From: Conchocele bisecta | Lineage: Eukaryota > Mollusca > Bivalvia > Lucinida > Thyasiridae | Direction: 5' to 3' | DNA: 64,000 bases | Assembly (NCBI GenBank): GCA_029237695.1 | Contig: CM055279.1 | Coordinates: forward strand, 18,625,686-18,689,685 | Shown: positions 23,656 to 35,453 of the stretch, piece after piece | Layout: each line of letters starts with the position of its first letter | Position numbering within the stretch: the stretch's first letter is position 1 | Position numbers and translations under genes: made by a program | The notes under the pieces: model-generated | Seen by the model: the letters and a program-made list of their open reading frames with translations, nothing else | Database searches by the model: none | Told to the model about the DNA's origin: nothing

Positions 23656-24350
23656 GGCCCAGATGATGACACAACCGGCGGTTTGAACTGACATCTCCCC
23701 TGGTAATTCCACAAGACCGTGATCATGATGATATACTGAACTGATGGCATGTTTGGCAGCCGTTCCCTTGAGATCAGTACACATTGGTTATTGGGTGAAC
23801 ATGGTGAAACTGGGAGTATTTGTTACACGGAGGGGAATCGACGTGTTCGTAGGTGGACGTTTTTTGCCCACCTGTCTCGGTAGAGCCGGAGGCATATAGT
23901 GTTTAGACTGTGTGTCCGGCACATTAAGAAGTTCGCCGGAGTTTCGAAATTGTGTTACAACTTCTATATCCCTTGAAGGATTACTTAAATATTTCAACTC
24001 AGTATACTTGTGGACAAATGCCACACATCCATGCAGCCGTTAATCTGACCTTGACCTTTTTACCTTGACAACTTTTAACTTTTACCCACATTAAGACGTT
24101 CGCCGGAGCTTCTCATTTCTGTCATATCTTATATATCCCTTGATGGATTACTTTAATATTTCAATACATCATACTTCTAGACAAATGCCTTTACTATGAC
24201 CTTGAACTTCTGACATTCATACATGTGCTTGTGAATACTTATCACTTTGGTTAATAAACTTTGCCACAGTTTCTCCAATCTGCCGCCAGGGGCATTCGTG
24301 TTTGGATATATGAAAAGCAGCTGATATCAGATAGACTCATATTATTTTTA
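22551..24350. other. Mostly unassigned, with a MITE relic and a CT tract
   Basis: 22900-23105 is a diverged inner piece of the TTAA-flanked MITE (AATAAATATGTG..GGAATCACGGTTATTGCCC..GGTAAATGAATGTTTGTTTTGCC). No gene is recognised elsewhere. Confidence 0.5.
23605..23653. repeat. (CT)n microsatellite
   Basis: About 24 uninterrupted CT dinucleotides. Serine-leucine and arginine-glutamate frames across it are artefacts. Confidence 0.97.
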
Positions 24351-24734
24351 TCACAATTTATTAGTATTCCACCGATTTCGATGAAATAAAGCGCACGGAC
24401 CGCGCAAAAGTGTGTAAAATCTTCGACTGCTGGCCTCTTCCGGCCAGTTCCCCCAACACTTCAACTCGGAACAGTCATATTTATTAATCTGACACTCCTG
24501 ATGTAAACCGTTAGAATTATAGCAGTTAGTTCGAATAAACATAATAAATAGGTCCCACCAGACTGAAGTGTCACGTCTAATGGGCGTCCGAGAAGCAATG
24601 CTCTTACACTCAGTGTGGACCCGACATCCGGAGTGGTATATCGTCTCAGTGTAAACTTTTGAGATCCGTGATAATCGTCGCAGTAGCTCAGTGTTTATAT
24701 GTGACCAGTCTTGAAGGCACGTAGCACACGGCAT
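24351..24734 (-). CDS. Unrecognised cysteine-rich open frame
   Basis: A 127-codon frame with nine cysteines: two in MPCATCLQDW, GCRVHTEC, TNCYN, LHQEC, YDCSELKCW and GPCALF. There are no tandem repeats and no MITE in it. No signal peptide is evident at the N-terminus and no family is recognised. It could be a single-exon gene, an exon or chance. It ends just before the MITE cluster at 24757. Confidence 0.15.
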   Translation of the reverse strand: MPCATCLQDWSHINTELLRRLSRISKVYTETIYHSGCRVHTECKSIASRTPIRRDTSVWWDLFIMFIRTNCYNSNGLHQECQINKYDCSELKCWGNWPEEASSRRFYTLLRGPCALFHRNRWNTNKL

Positions 24735-24756
24735 GTCTGTATGTTTTATTGGCTAT

Positions 24757-24842
24757 TTAAATGTACATGTCCACTCAGTAGGCACAACATGTTCTTTATC
24801 ATGTTTATATGAATTAAATAAGTGTATAATTGTGTCACGAAA
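24757..24842. mobile_element. TTAA-flanked MITE, left-end fragment
   Basis: TTAAATGTACATGTCCACTC and GAATTAAATAAGTGTATAAT match the left part of the family; the rest is missing and another MITE begins at 24852. Confidence 0.75.
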
Positions 24843-24851
24843 TGAAATGGT

Positions 24852-25387
24852 TTAACCCTTTCAACACCACATGCCTGTATAGTGGCATTGGCAAATAGTA
24901 TAGATTCAGACGAGTCTGCACGTGACGAGCCGTCTCATCTGTAGCCGATTTCACCAACATTGCAAAGTATACTTTACTAGCAAAGTATACTTTGAGGGAG
25001 TAATCATTTATTTTTCCTGAAATGCATTATTTTATATAAAACTAACAACTGCATATATTTGATGATTAAAAGTATGCAGAATTATTATACTGAATTTATT
25101 ACATTATCACAGCCATAATGGCTGTGATAATGTATTAAATTCAGTATAATAAAAAATAATAAATTTATCATAAAATTGAAAATTTCTCCCTCAAAGTATA
25201 CTTTGCTACTAAAGTATACTTTGCAATGTTGATGAAATATGCTACTGGATCTGCACTTTTTGCAAGTAGTTTTCACATTTCTGAGAACAAAAATAACCCC
25301 TTTTCATAAATGGACTAGTATGAAATCAGCTTGTGATGATTGGATCGGTCTGGAAATTAACTATAAAAAGCCAATCCAGTTACTTAA
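24852..25387. mobile_element. TTAACCCTTTCAACCC MITE interrupted by another MITE
   Basis: The left part 24852-24938 (TTAACCCTTTCAACACC, CGAGCCGTCTCATC) continues at 25249 (ATCTGCACTTTTTGCAAG) after a 310-bp insertion. The right end is cut at CCAGTTACTTAA by the start of a third element, where other copies continue with TTAGGGTTGAAAGGGTTAA. Confidence 0.82.
24939..25248. mobile_element. CAGTAGCCGATTTCACC MITE, full copy
   Basis: A complete palindrome of ~310 bp. TGTAGCCGATTTCACCAAC with AAAGTATACTTTGAGGGA on the left pairs with TCCCTCAAAGTATACTTTG and ATATGCTACTGG on the right. The central hairpin has AATTTATTACATTATCACAG arms. It is inserted inside another MITE. Confidence 0.87.
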
Positions 25388-25847
25388 AGGTACATGCCCA
25401 CTCAGTAGGCACAAAATGTTCTTTATAGAAATTAAATAAGTGTATAATTGTGTCACTATTCCACCAGTTCTAAAATTTACGAGTGCCCGCTATACAGATA
25501 TAATAATTTAGAATATTTATTTTACTGATAGTGACGCACGTTGTTGTATCAGGCTATTTTCATATGCAAATGAGGCATGGTATTTTTTAATTATTTATAC
25601 TAATTAAATGCGTTGCCTGAAAAAATAATATTTTCGAGAGATTATAAAGTATGATAATTTCACAACCAAAAATAACTGATATCAGTGTGGAAAGTTACGT
25701 CTGATATAAAATGCATGCTAATGCCAATCAATACGTGGGGTAATCATGGTAATGGTGAATTAATGTTTATTTTGTCAGAAAATGTCTCAGATGAGGTCTC
25801 TGATATAAAGAACATTTTGTGCCTGCTGAGTGGGTATGTAGCTTTAA
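25384..25847. mobile_element. TTAA-flanked MITE, full copy
   Basis: TTAAAGGTACATGCCCACTC begins and GGGTATGTAGCTTTAA ends it. The interior has CATATGCAAATGAGGCATG and GAATTAATGTTTATTTTG shared with 34268 and 45346. Its left edge uses the TTA of the host MITE's TTACTTAGG, consistent with insertion at a TTAA-like site. Confidence 0.83.
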
Positions 25848-26622
25848 TCTGCTAGATTGTGGTATTTATATAGTATATTATTATACCTAATTGCAATTCC
25901 TAGGCGTTGCATTGGTCAATTTCATATCACGTGATAAAAAATATTCTACAGAGTCGTCCGCTTCACAACGCAGCGGGCAATATTAGAGGGGATTCTGAAA
26001 TACCGACGTTAATCATGTTCATAATAAATATTATTCGGTATAATAAATTAAATACCGCCCTTGGTTGAGAGGACTATTGTGTATTATTTCCCCTCCACAA
26101 TATTCCCCTAAATGTAAATACTTTGACTTAACGACGGCACTGGCTCGATGACTTTGCATGTCGGGTAACATTGCCCTAAACAAAGGCAGTATTTATGAAC
26201 ATGACCTACACTGTGATATTTAAGTCGACATACTTGCGACGGATAAATTATGTCAACATCTCGATATCTCGATGTCGAATATATACCACCATATGTATCG
26301 TGTCATCAGTATCTGCACTGTGGACACGGTGGATAGTTTGATATTTATTCACAAATTCTGAGTCGATTCAAGTTACTTAGGCGTGACAGTGTTAACATTC
26401 AAGCATCACAATCATCATGATCATTAGAGCGCCATGATATTCCATGCAATACACATATGCCCGAGGTTGGATTACAAGAGGTCACACGAGGTCATACACG
26501 TGATGCAGCGACTAGTAAGCCTTGATCAGTTTGCACAGTAAATTACTCTAGCTGGACATAAATACAGCAGGACAATGGTAATTGGCGGGTAATTGAATAA
26601 ATACTAGTACTTGGCATGTAGA
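25848..26622. other. Unassigned stretch
   Basis: No gene or recognised repeat. Confidence 0.5.
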
Positions 26623-27085
26623 TTAAAGGTACATGCCCACTCAGTAGGCATAAACAATTCTTTATAGGAATTAAATAAGTGTATAACTATTCCACCAGTT
26701 CTAAAAAATAAGAGTGCCCTATATATAGATATAATCATCAAGTAATATTTATTTTACTGATAGTGACGCGTGGTGGTATCAGGTTATTTTCATATGCAAA
26801 TGAGGCATGATATTTTTTAATTATTTATACTAATTAAATTCGTTAACGTGAAAATAATTATATTTTCGACAGATTATAAAGTATGATATTGCATATCAAA
26901 AAATAAATACAGAGAATAAATAGTAGTGTCCGTTAATATTTTAAGGAAACACGGTTATCGCCCCTGATAACAGTGTGGACATTTTCGGCTGATATAAAAT
27001 GTATAATAATGTCAATCCATACGTGGGGTAATGGTGAATGAATGTTTATTTTGCCAGAAAATGTCTCATAGGGTGTCTGATATAT
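26623..27085. mobile_element. TTAA-flanked MITE cut by satellite
   Basis: The left end TTAAAGGTACATGCCCACTC and the whole body are present up to GTCTGATATA, where other copies go on with AAGAACATTTTGTGCC. Here the satellite begins instead, so the right terminus is missing. Confidence 0.83.
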
Positions 27086-27780
27086 ATTCACACCCCTGTG
27101 TTGGTATATACCCAATGTGCCTATTAATAATGATATTATGCAATATGTTCCAATATAAGGCAAAACAAAACGTGAAATATATGGGAATGATTTCAATTTT
27201 CACGGCGGGGACAAAAGCACCCGGCCATGAGAAGATTCAGCCTGTCCGTAAACTTGATATATAGAGAACACATCGGTAGTTTTTCACACCCCTGTGTTGG
27301 TATATACCCAATGTGCCTATTAATAATGATATTATGCAATACGTTCCAATATAAGGCAAAAAAAATGAAATATATGGGACTGATTTCAATTTTCACGGCG
27401 GGGACAAAAGCACCCGGCCATGAGAAGTTTCAGCCTGTCCGTAAACTTGATATATAGAGAACACATCGGTAGTTTTTCACACCCCTGTGTTGATATATAC
27501 CCAATGTGCCTATTAATAATGATATTATGCAACACGTTCCAATATAAGGCAAAAAAAAACGTGAAATATGTGGGACTGATTTCAATTTTCACGGCGGGGC
27601 GGGGGACAAAAGCACCCGGTCCATGAGAATAGTTTCAGCCTGTCCGTAAACTTGATATATAGAGAACACATCGGTATTTTTTCACACCCCTGTGTTGGTA
27701 TATACCCAATGTGCCTATTAATAATGATATTATGCAATATGTACCAATATAAGGCAAAACAAACGTGAAATATATGGGAC
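27086..27780. repeat. ~195-bp satellite array, copy 2
   Basis: Units start at about 27089, 27285, 27478 and 27683. The third is longer because of an extra CGGGGCGGGG stretch. It has fewer units than copy 1, and marks the left limit of visible block homology. Confidence 0.9.
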
Positions 27781-30700
27781 TCATTATGTGTAGTCCCATA
27801 GAAAACGAACAGCCAAATGCCAAGCTGATTCTGACAGGCTAATGTTCCTGTTAATGATTTTGTATTGCACTATGGGGTCAGCTAATGAGATAACAAAGCA
27901 TGCCGAACTACTTTCACTGCACATTAGTCCGTCTGTGGCTGCAGCTGGAGTCTCCAGTAACCGCCAGACTCGACCATAGTGCATGAGAATATGTACAGGT
28001 GAGTTTTATTACCACCAGCGAATATTATGACCTTAATCTTTGCAGCTTAGGTCCAGATCAGAATGAGCAGTCACATCGGGATCTAGACTGTTACCGACTG
28101 GATTCATCATTGTCTAAATGGATTAGCAGCACCCAACCCTGATCTTGGTTCCATGCTCTCTTGGGTAGCCTACAACATGTGTGTGCTGATTTCCACAATA
28201 ATGCTGGGAGAATTGCTTGTTCTAACAGCTATAAGCTGGTGATACAAGAACACACTAGTCTTCTAACCAGTGTAGATATATCTGGGGTTCAAACTGACCA
28301 GCACACTAGCAAGTTACAAATTAAAATGTGCTGTTGATACATAATTACATGTAGCATATGTTATGTTACATACACCTTGCAGAAATAAATACAACGATAC
28401 AAGAGGACCAAACCATGTAGGTCGGCATTCCGGGAAGGATGAACACACACCGATCGTTAAATTACCCATCACATGCTCCCTCCTACCAACCATTCCCATG
28501 TTGGAATAAATTGGGGATAGTGTGTATAAACAGATCATCAAACTTTGGTCAAGAGTACAACTACAGACGCAGTCAGTTTATTTGATACTGAATGAATGAC
28601 AGTTAAAACGTTTGATTAGAAAAGTTTTATAAACTATCAACAGAGCTCAAGCTAAGCTGCGTAATTTTATCAATTCTGGATAACAACACATTTCTGCACC
28701 AAAAAATGGCAAGTTTGGAGTCTCAATGATCTGAATGAGACGATTCTAAAGGACTCCTAACTTGCTATCTTTCATTGAGAAATAAGAATTTCGCCACCAA
28801 ATTATGCACCTGACACGGAGCTCGATCTGTATCAATCTCAAGTCCGCGCAGTCTGATCAGGGCTAAAGTTTTTTGATGGAGTAACACTAATGATACCAGG
28901 AAAACGCTTTGACTCCCAATCATTCTCAGTGTCAATTAGTGCAAATATTCTAATCAATAACAATTGCAAATTATACATATTTGGCCTTATATTTGTATAT
29001 GCGTATACTATGTACACAGTGATCCGTTATGAGACCAACCATGTAAGTAATTTGATACATTTCCACAGTTATCATAGTTCATGAAAAATATTTACATAAT
29101 TTATGATTTTCTTCCGTACATGACAACGAATATTTATGACACTTTCAAAGCATATTGCAAGATGTCTTCATTTACTAAAAAACACAAGACTTTTATAAAT
29201 ATTATTCTTTGAATATCGCGGATGCTATGAGCCGCGTCGCGAGAAAACCTGTCTTCGGGAATCTGACGACGTCACAAGATATGACGTCGTGAACTTAGCT
29301 GACGTAATTTCCGCCGAGATTTCCAATTATCGACGTTTGTCAGACCGCCATGTTAGGTTTGTTCCGTGGTGTTCAAAGTTATCTAACGAACAAAACAACA
29401 ACGTACCTCGATTTTTATTCGAAACAGGCATATCTTATATATGTTTTTATTAACAATAATGGCGTAAAGCCGTAAGGATAATTTTCTTTTATTATTTTGC
29501 TATTGGTATCATATAAAAATGTTTGTCTGTTGACGTATGTTTTTTATGTTCCTTTATTTTCACATAATAGTTTCTTTGACACAGTTTACAGATAACTATC
29601 CACGTTAACTGTTATCGACCACCATTTACAGGTGAAAACTCTGTGTAAGCTACATTTTTTATTTACATATACATACAAATAATCGGTATCATATTTGTAG
29701 ACCTATGTAACCTGGGCCCGGTTTCCCGCACAACTATATGTTTCAGATCTGGTTAAATCGTAGCAAATTTTCAGTCTATTGATCAATTCTTTCTTTCTAA
29801 TACAACGTTTAAAATTAAAAATTAGCTCAACCTTTACCGAGTTTAAGAACTAAATATCTCCTGCAAAAAAAAACAACAAAGCCATGGATGTTACGATTAG
29901 TATAGCGACAGATCAGTCTCATATGTGCATATGCGCCGTCTGATCAGAACATACGATGTTCGCCATTCACTCACTGGGTGATCCTTTCTCGATCACCGAC
30001 ATGATATGGGTCGCCTATCGTACATTTATTGCAGATATTGTAAGGTCCGGTTTTTTTCCACAATGTGGTCAAAGTACAGCTGTAAGCTGGACGATGTCGC
30101 GAACATTCGACGTTTCTGTTGTCTGAATATGAAAAGCTTCAATATGAATGCACGCTAACATGTGTGTCATGTTAATATAAGAAATACGGTGGGATGATAT
30201 TTCAAGGCAACATGTTTGGGACATGTGACACGTACAACTACAATAATATCACATATATCTCTTGAAATAAATACTGTTTAAACCAACTACAATAATACAA
30301 AAAGTCAAGAACTAGACACAGTAACTGTTGGATGATATTTCAAGGATTGTCAAGTCGTGACACAAATACAATAAGACTGTGCGCACTAGCAATTGATATG
30401 GTTCTTCTAGTATTGTTCGACGATTATCAAGGATCTATTGACTTGCGGGTATTGTTATTATTTTATCTCTCCTCTCCTCTCATTTCTTCGTACTTTGGGA
30501 CCCCCGTATTTTGAGTTGAGTCTTCAAAAGACAAACTGCTACCGTAACACTCCCAAAACAAACACAAGTGGGTGGTAGGACAAGCTGATCACAAGCTGAG
30601 GTAACAACTGTCTCAAATATGTTACCATAGCCAGTTTGGCCATGTGGCAGACTTCCACTCGCTACCCTTGAATGTGGTCTCCTAGTAGGCGAATGAGAGA

Positions 30701-30918
30701 CTGCCATGCAGTAGAAATAACACGCAAGCGTGCAGGCTTTTGTTTGCTCTCACGCTATTCCAGTGATTGTGATTGTGTACATAGTGCGTAACACATGACA
30801 GTACTGTAAGGGTTGCCTGTCATCAGACATGAATACTGCCTTTCAGAGCAAACAGTTATTTATACCCACTTTTTTTTAAAAAAATAATTAAATGGGTATA
30901 TTGTTTTCGTCACGGGTG

Positions 30919-30957
30919 CTCGTCCGTCTGTCCGTCTGTCCGTCTGTCCGTCCGTCA
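30919..30957. repeat. CCGT/CTGT microsatellite, long allele
   Basis: Expanded relative to 4012-4042 by extra CCGTCTGT units. Confidence 0.8.
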
Positions 30958-32187
30958 CGTGTAAGAAGTAAAACTGTTTAACCGTAATAGGTAGGGTCTT
31001 GCAACTTGGTGTGTGCCTTCCTTATGGTGTGTAGATGCGCAGTGAATTTTGATTTTTTATTCGAACCCCGGTCATGAATTATCTTCCCCCTTTTCAACTT
31101 CGCATTTGGGAAACGTGGGTATATTGCGATGGCGCGCCATCGACTGTGCTCTAGTTGTAATGTAATTTAATGTTGAACGTATTGTTCTCCCCGTATGCGT
31201 GTGTATTTCCATTTGTATATGTTGAACTAAACTGTCTTATAGACCTAATCAAACAATTAGTTAATGAATATACTTCCGTGGTTTTCTACAATTATAAATT
31301 GTTAAAACGCTCAATAAACACGACGTCAAAAAGAAGAAATCAGCACACTGAATTAGCGTACCTGTGCACGTTCATACTTGCTGGTACATGAACTTACCGG
31401 TTTGACTTTGTCGCTTTGCACATTCATGTGTTACCAAAAGACTCAAGCTCATCCGTCTTTACATTCATTATTCAATGCCAAACATGCTTCTAGTTCGATT
31501 ATGTCAACTTGCAAACTGTTGTAAATGTTGGCGTATACTCTATCTGTAACGGTATGTACTGTAACGATCTCAGACCAGATGTATGGTCAACTTTGATAAG
31601 TCTAACGTAATATATTCAAAAACTAAATTGAGTTTGAAAAGAAAAGTTAGTTTTTTTATGTAGATCTAAATAAATATTTTTTTCATAAATAAATATATAT
31701 TTTTTAAATTAAAATAGAGAATCTTTTTAAATATATATCATGTTTCTTGTTAAATCACCATTTCTAATAAATTTATATGTCATATACGAACAATATGATA
31801 TGGGCCGAGATGACCACGGAAAAAATAATATTTTCTCATTTTAAATTAAATTTCATCAGGTTCTTTGCAATCTTCTTCTCAAAATATTCTTGAATCACCA
31901 TTTCTAATATTTTATTTTATGTCATATACAAAAAAATAATTTGGGCCGAGATGACCAAACAATGTGGGCAGAGATGACCAGTGATCTGGCCCGACTTGAC
32001 CAGCGATCTGGGCCGAGATTGAAATGTGGGCCGAGATGACCTTGGTCCGACTTGACCAGACACCGCAGCAGTTACGTGTTCGCAACTACATGCCCGTAGC
32101 CAGGGGGGGGGGGTGTTGGGTGCGTCCGCACCCAACTTTTTCGGACAAGCCAAGATTGTTTTTGCTCATGAACACACAATCACGTTA

Positions 32188-32833
32188 TCAAAGATGCCGA
32201 TGATAACTGCACGACAGACACACCGGTCCAACAGCGTGAGCGACAGTGTAACATGTGCGTGTGAGGGCACATGTGAGCACAGGATAGAGACATACTACAT
32301 ACTTAATTAGGCTACGCCTTTCATCGACCATATCAACTTGGAACTAGACCTCCAGTTTTCGTCATTAGCAGTGACCGCTTCTAAGCTGTTGGTCTTGAAC
32401 CCAGCCGTGTTCAAGAGTGCCGGTCATCATGACATCAATCAACTAGGACAATCATATGAAGAGGATTTGCCGACACCTGCGCTTCTCGAGGAAGAACATG
32501 CACGCTGGGTTAAGCGTTTTGTCTCAGAAAGTGATCCGCCATCCTCGTGTTCCAGTGCGTTACGTTCATGCGATCCATGTTTATATCCGAACTTTCACAC
32601 ATTGTTGAGAATCGACACGCACGTTACCTGTCACCAGTGTAGAATGTGAACGTGCCGGTAGTGCATTGAGGCGACTTCACCACTATTCACGTGCATCTAT
32701 GACCAGTAGTCGTCTTTCTTCGCTGGCGCTCGCATACATTCATTATGGCTTCAAACACGATGTGCGGGAAATAATATCCCGATTTGTACGCCTACATCCT
32801 CGTAGGATGGAATTGGAATCACTCTTGTACTAG
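32188..32833 (+). pseudogene. hAT transposase C-terminal fragment, copy 2
   Basis: Same content as 5273-5918: MPMITARQTHRSNS, TPFIDHINLELD, DLPTPALLEEEHARWVKRF, then after a frameshift TLPVTSVECERAGSALRRL and the final TAG at 32831-32833. The in-frame TAG after TYYILN and the frameshift are shared with copy 1. Differences between copies include both silent and replacing changes, as expected without constraint. Confidence 0.85.
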
Positions 32834-33418
32834 TCCAAATATTTAGACTTAGACTCCGTGTTGAATATTTAGCTTTAATGGGAAATACATTATACATTAC
32901 GTAACTGCCATATAAATACAGCAGTTATTTATATACCTATCAAAGATATGTGGTGAATTCATGGTGTATTCTTCAGCCAGATACGACACGGCAGATTGAA
33001 ATTCCGTATTCCACTCAGCGACTTTCTGAATCCATATTCCACTCTGTTCTCGATCTGATTTGCCAGAACTACTTGTCATCAGGAAAGTTCGGTAAATCAT
33101 AATGATGTCCTTCAAATGAGAATAACCCCGTAAAAGCTAGTCATTTTCACTTAAAATGCATGCTGTCAACGGACAATACACTCGATGTAGGATATTAGTC
33201 GGGATATGTTTAGAAAATAGGACAGAAAATGATAGCTGACATTTGACGTCGTTTCTGGTCGCGTGTCACTACCGCGACGTCTCAGTACTAGGCGAAAAAA
33301 AAAATGACTACCGTCAAAGCATTGCGCAGAAAATAATTACAACTTTATAATCCAATTATACGATTTTTCAATGCAATATATGTGTTTTAAATGTTTGACT
33401 GGTATATAATAAACGCAA

Positions 33419-33570
33419 TATTAGTACAGTAACTTGATCCTTGGACCGGAAAGCTCTCGTTGGTCTTGGGCAGATCAGCTGATGAACTCGACTGCGTCTC
33501 GTTGATCCAGCTGATCTGCCTAATACCAACTCGAGCTTTCACCGCCCAAGGATCAAGTTACTTTACTAAT
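33419..33570. mobile_element. Palindromic MITE with GTAACTTGATCC ends
   Basis: Copy of 6503-6656; the central palindrome GATCAGCTGATC has one change (GATCAGCTGATG). Confidence 0.75.
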
Positions 33571-34267
33571 ACATTTGTATTATATATGAGCCGCGTCGCG
33601 AGAAAACCTGTCTTCGGGAAATTCTTGGTCAAATTAACATTTTGTTACTATGACAATGGTATTTGTATGATGAATTGAATGCTTTGTATTTGATCATGAT
33701 CTGCAATATTCATTAAGATATTATATTTTATACAACACCACTATTCAGGTCGTTTGAGCAAATGAGACGTCACGTAAAAGCGACGTCAAACGACATCAAA
33801 ACGTCGTCAAAACGACGTTATAGTATCTACGTATCTACCGGTACACATATAGTACACGCCAACATTTACAACAGTTTGCAAGTTGACAAACTAGAAGCAT
33901 GTTTGTCATTGAATAATGAATGCATAGACGGGTGAGCTTGTTTTTTTTGGTAATACATGAAAGTGAAAAGCGACAAAGACAAACCGGCAAGTTCATGTAC
34001 CAGTACTGCAGCAGGTATAAACGTGTACGCGTGTACGGCGGATTCGGTATGCGGATTTATTCTTTTTGACGTCCTGTTTACTGAACGTTTTAATAATTTA
34101 TAATTGTAGAAAACCACATAAATATATGAAACAGACAGTAATATTTACTGTCCATGTATGTCATTTCTATATTGATTAACTGGTTGGTTCATTGGGCTAT
34201 ACGACCGACAGTTTAGCAAATACAGATGGGAATACGCCTGTAAATGGGGAGGACAATACGTTCAACA

Positions 34268-34789
34268 TTAAAGGTACATGCCCACTCAGTAGGCACACAC
34301 TGTTCTTTATATATAGTTTTGTATATTCTGTAGATATGAAATTTTCAGGTAAAATAAACCGTTCATTTCACCATATAACCCCATGTACTGATTGGCATGA
34401 CTATACAATTTATATCAGATGTAAATTTCCACACTGATATCAGGGGCGATAATAGTGTTTCCTTAATATGTTAACGGACATTACTATTTATTCTCTGTAT
34501 TTATTTGTTGATGTGTAATGATCATACTTTATAATCTGTCGAAATATTATTTTTTTCATGTGACGCATTTAATTAGTATAAATAATGAAAAAATATCATG
34601 CCTCATTTGCATATGAAAATAGCCTAATACCACCGCGAGTCAATATGAGTAAAATAAATATTACTAAATGATTATATCTGTATAGCGGGCACTAACTTTT
34701 TAGAACTAGTGGAATGGTGACACAATTATACATTTATTTAATTCCTATAAAGAATACTTTGTGCCTACTGAGTGGGCATATACCTTTAA
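34268..34789. mobile_element. TTAA-flanked MITE, full-length copy
   Basis: 522 bp from TTAAAGGTACATGCCCACTC to ATATACCTTTAA. It includes ATTTGCATATGAAAATAGCC, CGTGTGACGCATTTAATTAG-like sequence and GAATTAAATAAA-type subterminal repeats, which are lost from the partner at 7346. Confidence 0.85.
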
Positions 34790-35063
34790 TTACATTAAAA
34801 CTAGTACACAGTCGATGGCGCGCCATAGAATGTAATTGAATGTAAGCTGTAAGACGAATCGGCAAATATTGTTTTTCTCCGGAAAACCGTTGATCTGACA
34901 TCACGCTTATTCAAATTAAAAGAAAATATGGGTTGGGTTTGTCGGCCGAATACAGCCAACTAGGTATTTTGCATGTCGGCCACCTGTATGTTTGCTGTCT
35001 ATGTCACGCTAACCTTCATTTGAATGTGACAAGCCTTAACTTACAATATCGGTAATCCAATAT

Positions 35064-35453
35064 CAAGGTGCATGGTCACGTGGTTACAACACCAACAACG
35101 TCGCCCACTCCAAAGTAAGTATTATTTGATATGTTCCTTAATATGCAACGGATTTTGATGAAATATGGCGCAGCAAACGCGTCTTCATGAGCTGCATTTG
35201 GTGGTCCAGGGAGTCCGGCACAGACTTATGAAGTTATGTCGTTTTTGTGAAAATCGATTTCCGTGTCTGTAGTTTGGGCGAAAATACAAAGACCACCAAA
35301 TGCAGATTAACAAGACGCGTTTGATGGGCCATATTTCAGCAAAATCCGTTACGTAATAAGGAAAATATAAAAGAATACGTACTTTGAATCAGATGGATTC
35401 TGGAAGTTTCAGTACTTGTTGTTGTTGTTAGTACCAAGTGATCATACACCTTG
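35064..35453. mobile_element. CAAGGTG...CACGTGG palindromic MITE
   Basis: Block-duplicate of 7950-8374, with a ~35-bp deletion around the CGATTTCCGTGTCTGTAG centre. Confidence 0.82.

Noticed and set aside
23468..23784. Frames with SLSLSL and RERERE
   Set aside because: They read through the (CT)n tract.
27784..28541. Short frames conserved between the two block copies as small genes
   Set aside because: The whole block is duplicated including non-coding parts, so conservation is no evidence for coding.
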